The position numbers and the translations under genes were made by a program. This document shows positions 17,145 through 25,599 of a stretch of 64,000 bases of DNA, piece by piece. Position 1 is the first letter of the stretch, and the number at the start of each line of letters is the position of its first letter. Source of the stretch: Advenella mandrilli. Its GTDB lineage: Bacteria > Pseudomonadota > Gammaproteobacteria > Burkholderiales > Burkholderiaceae_B. Below the pieces are notes generated by a model. It was not told where the DNA came from, did no database searches, and saw only the letters and a list, made by a program, of their open reading frames with translations. The DNA lies in contig NZ_JAENGP010000005.1 of NCBI RefSeq assembly GCF_016595155.1, positions 1 through 64,000 of the forward strand. The letters are read 5' to 3'.

Positions 17145-18412
17145 AATCCATTTCACGACGCATTCACCGTGCCATATTGCTGGTGAGTATGGCATGTATT
17201 GCGGTGATGGTGGTGATGGTGCTGGAAGTTAATGAAGACCTTGAGCGAACCATGCTGCAGGTTGAATTTGAACAGGAACTGGATTTTATTCTTCAAAATC
17301 GCGACGATTCCGAACTGTTTGTTTGGGAGGGATTTAACCAGCAGCTGGTGTTTGTGCCCCAGGGGCTGGCAACTCCGGCGCAAATGCCCGAGGTTTTTAA
17401 GGGTTTGCCGTTGGGCTTCTCTGATGAGATCAAGCAGGGTAAGAATACGTATCTGGTCAATATTGCCGTTTTACCCAAAGGGGTCGTGTATATCGCCAAG
17501 GATATTACCCATTTTGAAGATCGCGAATTCCTTTTCAGTATCGCGCTGGGTGTCATGACCTTGGTGATTATTGGCCTGGGACTGTGGATGGCTACCTTAA
17601 GCAGCCGGCGGATTGTTGATCCTTTGCAGCAACTGTCAGAGCAAATCAGCGAAGTGCCGGTAGGTTCACAAATGCCACGTATTCCGGTTAATTACACCGA
17701 TAGTGAATTGCATTCCATTGCCGTAACCTTTAACCGTTTTCTGGGCGAACTTGAATCTTATGTGCGAAGGGAACAGTCGCTGTTAAGCCTGGCCAGCCAT
17801 GAGTTGCGCACGCCGGTTGCCGTGATGTCCGGGGCCCTGGATATCCTGGAAATGCGCGGGCAACTCAAGCCTAATGATTTGGCAACGGTAGCCCGTATGC
17901 GCAATGCCTGTACCGAGATGAGAAGTAATGTAGAGGTTTTGCTCAAGCTGTCGCGCAACCAGTCTGATGTTTCTCCCGTTACAGAAGTGATTTCCCTGAC
18001 TGCGTTGGTGGAAGAAGTCCTGGATGACCTGAATAATTTATTCAGGGTTCAGACCAGGGTGCGCTTAACAGTCATAGACAAAAGCATGCTCAGGACCGAT
18101 TCTGTCCTGGTTAAAATGCTGTTGCGCAACCTGATCCAGAATGCCTTGCAACATACGCAAAAGGAAATTGATATTACGCTGGGCAAAGGCCTGATCCAGA
18201 TAAAGGATAGGGGTACCGGGTTTAGCGCCGGGCAAAAAGCCATCCTGAGTAAGGAAATGGAAGTGATGCCGGGCAGTTCTTCCCTGAATGGCCTGGGGCT
18301 GTATATCGTGACCTTGATGTCCGAGCGTTTGCAATGGCCACTGCAAGTGACCCAAAGTGATTCAAGTGGAACCGTGATTCAGTTAAGTATTCCCGCCGAT
18401 CAGATGCTTTGA
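17141..18412 (+). CDS. Sensor histidine kinase, partner of the OmpR-family regulator
   Basis: A 423-residue membrane kinase. TM1 is about residues 10-30, a periplasmic sensor of about 100 residues follows, and TM2 is about residues 130-153 (FSIALGVMTLVIIGLGLWM). Next come HAMP, then HisKA with phospho-His in LLSLASHELRTPVAVMSG. The HATPase_c domain has an N box LLRNLIQNALQH, G1 IQIKDRGTGFS and G2 NGLGLYIVT. Its coupling to lipid A modification genes suggests it senses cationic peptides, metals or acidity, as PmrB does, but the sensor domain itself gives no clear ligand signature that I recognise. It converges with gpsA (27 bp gap). Confidence 0.92.
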   Translation: MKSISRRIHRAILLVSMACIAVMVVMVLEVNEDLERTMLQVEFEQELDFILQNRDDSELFVWEGFNQQLVFVPQGLATPAQMPEVFKGLPLGFSDEIKQGKNTYLVNIAVLPKGVVYIAKDITHFEDREFLFSIALGVMTLVIIGLGLWMATLSSRRIVDPLQQLSEQISEVPVGSQMPRIPVNYTDSELHSIAVTFNRFLGELESYVRREQSLLSLASHELRTPVAVMSGALDILEMRGQLKPNDLATVARMRNACTEMRSNVEVLLKLSRNQSDVSPVTEVISLTALVEEVLDDLNNLFRVQTRVRLTVIDKSMLRTDSVLVKMLLRNLIQNALQHTQKEIDITLGKGLIQIKDRGTGFSAGQKAILSKEMEVMPGSSSLNGLGLYIVTLMSERLQWPLQVTQSDSSGTVIQLSIPADQML

Positions 18413-18439
18413 AGGGGCTGATGCCTGAGAATCGCTGGC

Positions 18440-19492
18440 TTACTCAGCCGGCCACTCGGCTTTGGCTTCGCGCGCCAGCAGCCTGGAAACCGCCTGCAGG
18501 GGAGGTATCGCATTGAACAGGACATCGCAAACCGCTTTGGTAATGGGCATGTCGATATTCAGGGCCGTGGCGCGGTTCAGGGCGTCACGGGCGCAGCGTA
18601 CGCCTTCGGCAGTCATGCCTGCGGCCAGAATGCTGTCCAGTGATTGTCCTTGTCCCAGGGCAAGGCCAACCTGGCGGTTGCGGGACAGATCGCCCGTGGC
18701 GGTTAATACCAGGTCACCCAGACCGGTAAGGCCTGAAAAGGTGGCGGCTTGCCCGCCCAGGGCAATACCCAGGCGGGTAATTTCAGCCAGGCCGCGGGTA
18801 ATTAGCGCGGCACGGGCATTGGCGCCCAGTTCAAGACCGTCTGAAATGCCGCAGGCAATGGCCATGACGTTTTTAAGTGCGCCGCCTACTTCCACGCCAA
18901 TAACATCGTTGCTGGCATAGATGCGTGTGTTATTGGCATGCAGGGCGGCCGTGGTGTTTTGTACGGTTATCTCGTTATGGCTGGCAACGGTAAGGGCTAC
19001 AGGCAGGTTACGGGTGACTTCTTTGGCAAAGGAAGGCCCCGATAAAACACCGGTATTGGGTATTTGATTGCCAAAAACAGAATACACGATTTCGTGTGGC
19101 AATTGCCCGCTGTTTTGTTCAAAACCCTTGCAGGTCCAGACAACAGGAGTATTGGCCAGGTTGGATGCTTGCAGCAGTGGCAGCCAGGTCTCGCAGGTGC
19201 TGCGCATGGCCATGACAGGCACGCCAAGTATGATTAACCTTTGCGGTTGGGCGCTGCCTTGCAAATGGGCAAGGGCCTGTTCAAGACAGGTGGTGCTTTG
19301 CAAGCGGTGGGGCAAGGGAAGGTCGCCCAGGTATTTGGGGTTGCGGTGCCGGGTGTTGATATCCAAAGAAACGGCTTCATCACGGGCCAGCAGCAAGGTG
19401 GGGGTATTATTGGCTGCCGAGGCAGCCAATGCGGTTCCCCAGCTACCCGCACCTATAACCAGTACATGAAGCGAAGTGCCGGGAAGTGACAT
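18440..19492 (-). CDS. gpsA: Glycerol-3-phosphate dehydrogenase [NAD(P)+]
   Basis: A 350-residue cytosolic enzyme making sn-glycerol-3-phosphate for phospholipids from dihydroxyacetone phosphate. N-terminal dinucleotide motif VLVIGAGSWGTALA; the conserved GPSFAKEV; the catalytic Lys in VGGALKNVMAIACGI; and the C-terminal substrate region ALITRGLAEITRLG and TGLGDLVLT. The ATG at 19492 gives the normal length; a longer open frame upstream overlaps secB. It lies 10 bp downstream of secB at the end of a rhodanese-grxC-secB-gpsA operon, an order conserved in proteobacteria including E. coli. Confidence 0.96.
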   Translation of the reverse strand: MSLPGTSLHVLVIGAGSWGTALAASAANNTPTLLLARDEAVSLDINTRHRNPKYLGDLPLPHRLQSTTCLEQALAHLQGSAQPQRLIILGVPVMAMRSTCETWLPLLQASNLANTPVVWTCKGFEQNSGQLPHEIVYSVFGNQIPNTGVLSGPSFAKEVTRNLPVALTVASHNEITVQNTTAALHANNTRIYASNDVIGVEVGGALKNVMAIACGISDGLELGANARAALITRGLAEITRLGIALGGQAATFSGLTGLGDLVLTATGDLSRNRQVGLALGQGQSLDSILAAGMTAEGVRCARDALNRATALNIDMPITKAVCDVLFNAIPPLQAVSRLLAREAKAEWPAE

Positions 19493-19502
19493 GCGAACCT
19501 GC

Positions 19503-20021
19503 TTACTGACGGGTTGTGCCAGGAGGCAGAATGATACCTGAGTCTTCAGGGGAGGCACTGTTTTGCTGTGCCTGCTGTTGTGCTTCCTGGGCGCGCTGTT
19601 CATACAGGGCCTGGAAGTTTACTTCTGCCAGATGCAAGGGTGGCAATGAGGTACGGTTGATGGCATCGGCAATATTGGCACGCAGGTAAGGGAACAACAT
19701 GGTTGGGCAAACAATGCCCAGAAGCGGATCAAACTGTTCTTCAGGGACATTGGCAATTTCAAAAATACCAGCCTGTGTGCCTTCAACCAGATACAGGACC
19801 TTGTCACCGATTTTAGTGGTGACGGTTGCGCGTACGCTGGCTTCAAAAATGGTTTCGGCCAGACGTTGACCGCCTACGCTTAGCGAAATTTCCACCTCGG
19901 GCGTTTCCTGCTCAAGGAAAATCTGGGGTGAGTTGGGCATTTCGAGGGACAGGTCTTTCAGGTAGACGCGTTGCAAATTGAATGCGGGATTGGTGTTTTC
20001 TGCTTGTTGCTCTTGGGCCAT
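19503..20021 (-). CDS. secB: Protein-export chaperone SecB
   Basis: A 172-residue tetrameric cytosolic chaperone that keeps preproteins unfolded for SecA. The family hallmarks are [19 protein letters not shown], the beta-strand region VEISLSVGG, and the highly conserved [18 protein letters not shown] and [17 protein letters not shown]. The Gln/Pro-rich C-terminal tail makes it slightly longer than E. coli SecB (155). It is within the grxC-secB-gpsA operon. Confidence 0.97.
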   Translation of the reverse strand: MAQEQQAENTNPAFNLQRVYLKDLSLEMPNSPQIFLEQETPEVEISLSVGGQRLAETIFEASVRATVTTKIGDKVLYLVEGTQAGIFEIANVPEEQFDPLLGIVCPTMLFPYLRANIADAINRTSLPPLHLAEVNFQALYEQRAQEAQQQAQQNSASPEDSGIILPPGTTRQ

Positions 20022-20068
20022 GCTAGTTTCCTAGGTAAGAAGGTTAAACGTTAAATTGCGCTGATGGC

Positions 20069-20326
20069 TTAGTCGGCCAACAGCGCAGTCAATTCACCGG
20101 CGCGGTCAAGCGCCATCAGGTCATCACAACCACCAACGTGTTTTTCCCCGATAAAGATTTGGGGGACAGTGGTGCGTCCGGTGCGCTCAATCATAACAGC
20201 CCGTAGTTCGCGGTTGGTGTCGATGCTGATTATTTCCAGATTTGTTACGCCACGCTCGGTGAGCAGTTTTTGGGCACGGATGCAATAGGGGCAGGTTGCC
20301 TTGGAGAACATAGTGACTTTTTTCAT
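20069..20326 (-). CDS. grxC: Glutaredoxin 3 (GrxC)
   Basis: An 85-residue glutathione-dependent dithiol oxidoreductase. It begins MKKVTMFSKATCPYCIRAQ with the redox CPYC site, has the conserved TVPQIFIG cis-Pro loop and the glutathione-binding GGCDDLMAL. The start at 20326 gives the standard length. The longer upstream frame overlaps the rhodanese gene. The gene is 22 bp after the rhodanese stop and 47 bp before secB. Confidence 0.96.
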   Translation of the reverse strand: MKKVTMFSKATCPYCIRAQKLLTERGVTNLEIISIDTNRELRAVMIERTGRTTVPQIFIGEKHVGGCDDLMALDRAGELTALLAD

Positions 20327-20348
20327 GGTATTTTTGCGGTGTAAATAG

Positions 20349-20801
20349 TTAACGGTTATGTTTGCGAGGGGCAGCAGCGGTATGCTTTTTAAGGGGCAGG
20401 CCGTCCTGGTTCCAGGCGGAAATACCGCCCGAAAGGACATGCACCTCTTCGAAATTGAGTTTTTTCAGGGTGGTGGCTGCTTTTTGCGCGATGCGCCCCA
20501 TATTGCAGACCAGGATGATTGGTTTGCTTTTTGACAGCGAAGCCGTTTTCTCTTCGAGTTCGTCGATGGGAATATTACGGGCCTGGGGAATGGAACCGTT
20601 TTTGTATTCTTCCGCAGAACGGATGTCAATGAAAATGGCGGCTGATTTATTGGCCATTTGCACGGCTTCCTTGGTGCTTAGCGAACTGACCCCCTGGCTG
20701 CCAAAGCCGCCTTTACGCAAATTGGGAATGGCCAGCATGATGCCTGCTACCAGGGCAAAAGCTAAAAAATAAATGGTATTTTGGTAAAAAAGAAAATCCA
20801 C
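20349..20801 (-). CDS. Membrane-anchored rhodanese-like protein (YibN type)
   Basis: A 150-residue protein with one N-terminal membrane helix (about residues 8-27, YFLAFALVAGIMLAI) and a cytoplasmic rhodanese domain: FIDIRSAEEYKNGSIPQARNIP, active-site Cys in ILVCNMGRIAQKAA, then VHVLSGGISAWNQDGLPL. Homologues (YibN in E. coli) precede grxC-secB. Sulfurtransferase activity is likely given the Cys, but the acceptor is unknown. It is the first gene of the leftward operon and is divergent from gpmA. Confidence 0.9.
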   Translation of the reverse strand: MDFLFYQNTIYFLAFALVAGIMLAIPNLRKGGFGSQGVSSLSTKEAVQMANKSAAIFIDIRSAEEYKNGSIPQARNIPIDELEEKTASLSKSKPIILVCNMGRIAQKAATTLKKLNFEEVHVLSGGISAWNQDGLPLKKHTAAAPRKHNR

Positions 20802-20856
20802 GTCTGATCCTGTAGGTGTGCTTTTTTCAAGCTTAATTGTCAGATTATAAAATAGC

Positions 20857-20887
20857 TGGACAAATAGAGATAAGACTTCGCTAAAAT
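20857..20887 (+). promoter_or_regulatory. Possible sigma-70 promoter for gpmA
   Basis: TGGACA at 20857-20862 and TAAAAT at 20882-20887 are separated by 19 bp, a little long, in the 149-bp AT-rich gap between the divergent rhodanese and gpmA genes. It would give a start site near 20894. Weakly supported. Confidence 0.3.
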
Positions 20888-20950
20888 AATGGAAAATTGT
20901 TTGGATATTGAATTGTTTATTTCTTAATTTAGTGGAAAAGAGCTCATAAT

Positions 20951-21703
20951 ATGTACAAAATCGTATTAATGCGTCATGGTGAAAGCCAGTGGAATCTTGA
21001 AAACCGTTTTACGGGTTGGACTGATGTTGACCTGACCGATCGTGGCCGTCAGCAGGCGTGGCAAGCCGGTGAACTGCTTAAACAGGAAGGGTTTACGTTT
21101 GATGTGGCCTATGCGTCTGTGTTGAAACGGGCCATTCGCACGTTGTGGATTGCCCTGGATGCGATGGATGCCATGCATACACCCATTCACCTGAACTGGC
21201 GCCTGAATGAACGTCATTATGGCAACCTGCAGGGCCTTAACAAAGCCGAAACCGCTGCGAAGTATGGTGATGAACAAGTGCTGGTATGGCGTCGTGCTTA
21301 TGCTATTGCACCCAACCCCCTGGATATAGACGACAAGCGTCACCCCCGTTTTGAGACTCGCTACGCGCGTATTCCCGCCGAGCAGTTGCCGGCCACCGAA
21401 TGCCTGCAAGATACCGTTACCCGTGTCTTGCCGGTATGGAATGATTCCATTGCGCCTGCCATCAAGGCCGGCAAAAATGTGCTAATTGCCGCCCACGGCA
21501 ACAGCTTGCGTGCATTAATTAAACACCTTGACAGCATTTCCGATGACGATATCGTTAATTTGAATATCCCAACCGGACAACCGCTGGTTTATGAGCTCGA
21601 CGAAAATCTCAAGCCCATCCGTCACTATTATCTGGGCGACCAAGAGGCAATTGCCGCAGCGGTGGCGGCGGTGGCTGCCCAAGGTAAAGCGCAAAAGGAC
21701 TAA
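20951..21703 (+). CDS. gpmA: 2,3-bisphosphoglycerate-dependent phosphoglycerate mutase
   Basis: A 250-residue glycolytic enzyme interconverting 3- and 2-phosphoglycerate. The phosphohistidine motif is [19 protein letters not shown]; further conserved parts are [25 protein letters not shown] and the second His in [17 protein letters not shown]. Length matches the dPGM family. The C-terminal tail is Ala-rich. The stop is 1 bp before the GTG start of the EnvC-like gene, so the two are probably cotranscribed, as in E. coli where a mutase gene also neighbours envC. Confidence 0.96.
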   Translation: MYKIVLMRHGESQWNLENRFTGWTDVDLTDRGRQQAWQAGELLKQEGFTFDVAYASVLKRAIRTLWIALDAMDAMHTPIHLNWRLNERHYGNLQGLNKAETAAKYGDEQVLVWRRAYAIAPNPLDIDDKRHPRFETRYARIPAEQLPATECLQDTVTRVLPVWNDSIAPAIKAGKNVLIAAHGNSLRALIKHLDSISDDDIVNLNIPTGQPLVYELDENLKPIRHYYLGDQEAIAAAVAAVAAQGKAQKD

Positions 21704-21704
21704 T

Positions 21705-23312
21705 GTGAACAGGTGGGCGATGGGTGTTTTACTGTTTGCGCTGTCAGGTGTCGGGCCGCTTATTATGGCCCAGCCTGTCGCTGCATTAAGCGAACAGCAA
21801 AAAGAGGCAGAAAAGCAGAAAGCCCACCTGCAAAACCGGATAGAAGACATCCACAAAAAAATCCAGGCGCAGGAATCGGATAAAAAAGACGTCACTGAAG
21901 AACTGCGAAAATCCGAATCGGAAATTTCCAAAATTAATGCACGCCTTGATGACTTGCAGGAACAGGGCGAACGAGCAAAAAAAGAATTGGGTGAATTGCG
22001 CAAACAGCAGGATAGGCAGCAAAAAATCATGGCGCTGCGCCGCGAAGAGCTGGCGGTACAATTGCGGACGCAATATACCAGCGGGCTGTCACCCTGGGCA
22101 GCTTTGCTGTCCGGAGAAGATGCCCAGAAAATTGGCCGGGACCTGACTTATCTGGGTTATGTGTCCAAAGCCCGGGTTGAGCTGGTCCAGCAACTAGAGG
22201 CTGAAATCACCCACCTTGATGAACTGAAGAAAAAAACAGCGGATCGCCAGAAAACCATTGACCGGTTGGCCGAGCAAACTCAGGTTGGCAAGAAAGAACT
22301 TGAGTCCGAGCAGACAAAACATGCTGCGGTATTAAAGAAAATAGAAAAAGACCTGGCAGGCAGGCGTTCACAGGCCACCAAGCTGGCACAAGATGAAAAA
22401 CGACTTAATGGCCTGATTGGCGATATCCAGAAAAACATCTCCAGGCAGCTGGAGGAAGCCCGGCAGGCAAGGCTTGTTCAACAAAAAGCCGAAGCGGAAA
22501 AACGCCAGGCGGTATTACGCCAGAAAGAAGAGGAAGCGGCCCGGGCCCGGGAGCAGGCGGCAAGGGCCTCTATTGTGGCCAAACAGGCCGAAACACAAAC
22601 AGAGCTGGCTTATGTGGTATTGCAAAGCGCAGTGGTTAACCAGGAAAAGCAAACCCAGGCGTTAAGCCAGGCGCAGCAGCAGGTTGTGCAGGCACAAGAT
22701 GGGCGTCAGCGTCAGCAGGCACAGCAACAGGTGCAAAGTGCCCTGCAACAAACTGAACAGGCTCGTCAGCAACTTGCCCTGGCACGGCAACAGGCTGAAA
22801 ATGCTGAAATTGAACGGGCCAAGGCAAGGATTAAAAAAGAAAAAGAAGAACAGGCCGCCTTGCTGGCGCAAAAGGCCCGGGAAGATGAGCGTCGGGCTGC
22901 GGCCCAGGACAGCTCGGGGGCGAACGGTTTGCCCAAAGGGGCACCCTGGCCGGTACGGGGTGCCTTGCAAGGGCGTTTTGGTACTACCCGGCCCGATACC
23001 GGTGGGGTATGGCGGGGTATACTAATCAGCGCCAATGAAGGCACACCCGTGCGGGCGGTTGCCAGTGGGCAGGTGGTTTTTTCAGCCTGGGTACGCGGAT
23101 TTGGTAATCTGGTCATTATTGATCATGGCAATAACTATATGAGTGTGTATGGATATAATCAAAGTGTATCGGGAAGTGTGGGCGACAGCGTTCGTGCCGG
23201 ACAAACCATTGCCCGTGTAGGGGCAACCGGCGGCCAGGTAGATCCTGCCTTATACTTTGAAATACGTAATGGTTCCACGCCGGTAGATCCATTAAACTGG
23301 TTATCAAGATAA
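21705..23312 (+). CDS. EnvC-like divisome factor: coiled coil plus degenerate LytM/M23 domain
   Basis: A 535-residue exported protein. A signal peptide (MNRWAMGVLLFALSGVGP to about residue 24-28) precedes a very long Gln/Glu/Arg/Lys-rich coiled coil (about 30-400) and a C-terminal LytM domain (about 410-535). The zinc ligands of active M23 peptidases look missing: the HxxxD position reads VWRGILISA and the terminal HxH region reads ALYFEIRNG. This fits EnvC-type activators of murein amidases rather than an enzyme. Start: GTG 21705, preceded by AAAAGGA; ATG 21720 is an alternative. The coiled coil is longer than in E. coli EnvC (419 residues in total). Confidence 0.85.
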   Translation: MNRWAMGVLLFALSGVGPLIMAQPVAALSEQQKEAEKQKAHLQNRIEDIHKKIQAQESDKKDVTEELRKSESEISKINARLDDLQEQGERAKKELGELRKQQDRQQKIMALRREELAVQLRTQYTSGLSPWAALLSGEDAQKIGRDLTYLGYVSKARVELVQQLEAEITHLDELKKKTADRQKTIDRLAEQTQVGKKELESEQTKHAAVLKKIEKDLAGRRSQATKLAQDEKRLNGLIGDIQKNISRQLEEARQARLVQQKAEAEKRQAVLRQKEEEAARAREQAARASIVAKQAETQTELAYVVLQSAVVNQEKQTQALSQAQQQVVQAQDGRQRQQAQQQVQSALQQTEQARQQLALARQQAENAEIERAKARIKKEKEEQAALLAQKAREDERRAAAQDSSGANGLPKGAPWPVRGALQGRFGTTRPDTGGVWRGILISANEGTPVRAVASGQVVFSAWVRGFGNLVIIDHGNNYMSVYGYNQSVSGSVGDSVRAGQTIARVGATGGQVDPALYFEIRNGSTPVDPLNWLSR

Positions 23313-23377
23313 TATTGCCAGGGCATCCATTACTTACATACACTGAAACTTTATTCGATTGCGGGCAGGAGTGTCTT

Positions 23378-24844
23378 GTGACAAGTAGAAAACGATTAGT
23401 CAGTTACACGGTTGCGGCAGGATTGCTGTTGATGGCAGCCATGCCTGCAGGGGCGCAAAAGGTATCGCATGAGCTTCCTTATGAAGAGTTGCAGCGTTTT
23501 GCGCGGGTTTTTGCCGCCGTTAAAAATAATTATGTTGAACCGGTCTCAAGCCAGGAGCTCATTGAATCAGCCATTAAAGGCATGGTTAGCGACCTGGATC
23601 CACACTCTTCTTTTCTCGATGAGGAAGAATTCGAGGAAATGAAAGAATCTACCGATGGTGAGTTTGGTGGATTAGGTATAGAAATTGGTGCCGAGCAAGG
23701 CTTGGTTAAAATTATTGCACCCATTGAAGATACGCCGGCGGCCAAGGCCGGCATCATGCCCGGTGACCTGATTATAAAAATCGATGGAGAAAGCACCGAA
23801 GGCAAACCCTTGAGTGACGTTATCAAGCAGTTGCGTGGTGAGCCGGGTAGCGAAATTGTCCTGACGGTTAAAAGATCTTCTTCGGCAGAGCCCCTGGATT
23901 TTACAATTGTCCGGGATATTATCCAGATTCGCAGCGTACGCAGTAAACGCTTGCCCGATGATATTGCTTATGTGCGTGTTTCCCAGTTTCAGGAGCGTAC
24001 CGGTGCCGATTTGGCCCAGCACTTGACCGACTTGGGTAAAGGTAAGCCACTGAAAGGTCTGGTACTTGATTTGCGCAATGATCCGGGTGGTTTGCTTAAT
24101 GCCGCCATTGGGGTTTCCGCTGCTTTTATCGAGCCCAATAAACTGGTGGTTTCAACCAAGGCCCGAGAGCAGGAAATGCAGCGTTATCTGGCGGTGCCTT
24201 CAGAATATGCACCCGATGAATCCGATTACCTGAAAAACCTGCCCGACTGGACCCGCACGGTTCCTATGGTGGTGCTTATTAATGTAGGCTCTGCTTCGGC
24301 CTCTGAAATTGTGGCGGGTGCCCTGCAAGATTACCAGCGTGCCACCATTATGGGTAACCGCAGTTTTGGCAAGGGTTCGGTACAGGTGGTCATGCCATTA
24401 GATGATAATACCGGCATCAAATTAACCACCGCCCGTTATTACACGCCGCTTGGGCGTTCCATACAGGCCACCGGTATTGAACCGGATATTATTGTTTCCG
24501 ATACAAAAACCGGCGATCTGTTCAGTTTCCCCCGAGAGGCCGATTTAAGTGATCACTTGAACAATGAGCAGGTTTCTGAAGCAGGCTCAAAGGACAAGGC
24601 TAAGGCGGACAAGGGCAGTAAAGTGCTTAAAGAGCCCGAGGAAATGTTTGAGTTTGGCTCTGATAAAGATTTCCAGTTGCAGCAGGCAGTTAACCATTTA
24701 ACCGGTAAAAAGGTGGATCAGGGGGTTATTACTAAAGAAAAGCCCAAAGGCCTGAGCAAAGAAGAAATGGAAGCGGTCAAGCCGTCAGACAGCAATGATG
24801 GTAGTGCAGTTGGCGATAAAAGCGGTGAAAAGCAGAACAAGTAA
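23378..24844 (+). CDS. ctpA: C-terminal processing peptidase, S41 family (CtpA)
   Basis: A 488-residue periplasmic serine protease. Signal peptide RLVSYTVAAGLLLMAAMPAGAQ; then the N-terminal helical part, a PDZ domain beginning EFGGLGIEIGAEQGL, and the S41 core with LRNDPGGLLNAAIGVS. The catalytic Ser lies in NVGSASASEIVAGAL and the Lys in GNRSFGKGSVQ. The C-terminal tail is Lys/Asp-rich. GTG 23378 is chosen because GGAG sits 6 bp upstream and the signal peptide follows directly; earlier codons in the frame do not look like protein. Such proteases are often paired with EnvC-like genes and trim envelope or murein-associated proteins. Confidence 0.92.
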   Translation: MTSRKRLVSYTVAAGLLLMAAMPAGAQKVSHELPYEELQRFARVFAAVKNNYVEPVSSQELIESAIKGMVSDLDPHSSFLDEEEFEEMKESTDGEFGGLGIEIGAEQGLVKIIAPIEDTPAAKAGIMPGDLIIKIDGESTEGKPLSDVIKQLRGEPGSEIVLTVKRSSSAEPLDFTIVRDIIQIRSVRSKRLPDDIAYVRVSQFQERTGADLAQHLTDLGKGKPLKGLVLDLRNDPGGLLNAAIGVSAAFIEPNKLVVSTKAREQEMQRYLAVPSEYAPDESDYLKNLPDWTRTVPMVVLINVGSASASEIVAGALQDYQRATIMGNRSFGKGSVQVVMPLDDNTGIKLTTARYYTPLGRSIQATGIEPDIIVSDTKTGDLFSFPREADLSDHLNNEQVSEAGSKDKAKADKGSKVLKEPEEMFEFGSDKDFQLQQAVNHLTGKKVDQGVITKEKPKGLSKEEMEAVKPSDSNDGSAVGDKSGEKQNK

Positions 24845-25599
24845 TGGATGATTCTCAGTTATTGCGTTATGCCCGGCATCTGATGCTGGATGAAATTGGC
24901 ATTGAAGGCCAGCAGAAAATCATGTCGTCACGGGTGTTGGTGGTGGGCGTTGGAGGGCTGGGCTCTCCGGCGGCCGCTTATCTGGCGGCGGCGGGGGTTG
25001 GCCAGCTGGTGCTGGTTGATGATGATCAGGTGGAATTAAGCAATTTGCAGCGGCAAATTTTGCATACCACCGGGCGGATAGGCCAATCCAAGGTGGAATC
25101 GGCCCGGCAGGCTTTGCATGACCTGAATCCCGAGCCGCTTATCGAATGCCATGCCCGGCGTCTTGACGGGCCGGGCTTGCTGGAATTGGCCAAAGATGCC
25201 GATGTGGTGCTTGATTGCACCGATAACTTTATTACCCGGCATCATATCAACCGGGCTTGTGTGGCCCTGAAAAAACCGCTGGTGTCGGGGGCGGCCATCC
25301 GTTTTGACGGACAAGTGGCTGTTTATGACCTGCGTCATGATGATGCAACCTGTTATGCCTGCCTGTTTGATCCTTCAGATAACCTGGCCCCTGACAACTG
25401 CGCCACCTTAGGGGTGTTTGCCCCGCTGGTGGGTATTATTGGCAGCATGCAGGCTGCCGAAGCCCTGAAGCTGCTGGTTGGCATGCCCGCCGGCCTGGAC
25501 GGGCGTTTGCTACAGTTTGATGCGCGCACCATGCAATGGCACGCGATGCAGGTGCATAAAAACCCGCAGTGCCAGGTATGCGGGTTGGCGCAGGCGTGA
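24844..25599 (+). CDS. moeB: ThiF/MoeB-family adenylyltransferase (molybdopterin-synthase or sulfur-carrier activating)
   Basis: A 251-residue E1-like enzyme that adenylates the C-terminal glycine of a sulfur-carrier protein (MoaD or ThiS). ATP-binding VLVVGVGGLGSPAAAYLA, VDDDQVELSNLQRQILH, and Arg/Asp residues of VLDCTDNFITRH. Zinc-type cysteines appear as CYAC and CQVC, and a conserved Cys in DNCATLGVF. MoeB and ThiF cannot be told apart reliably by sequence alone. Its ATG overlaps the ctpA stop (TAATG). It ends back to back with the convergent M61 peptidase gene, with no spacer. Confidence 0.9.
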   Translation: MDDSQLLRYARHLMLDEIGIEGQQKIMSSRVLVVGVGGLGSPAAAYLAAAGVGQLVLVDDDQVELSNLQRQILHTTGRIGQSKVESARQALHDLNPEPLIECHARRLDGPGLLELAKDADVVLDCTDNFITRHHINRACVALKKPLVSGAAIRFDGQVAVYDLRHDDATCYACLFDPSDNLAPDNCATLGVFAPLVGIIGSMQAAEALKLLVGMPAGLDGRLLQFDARTMQWHAMQVHKNPQCQVCGLAQA

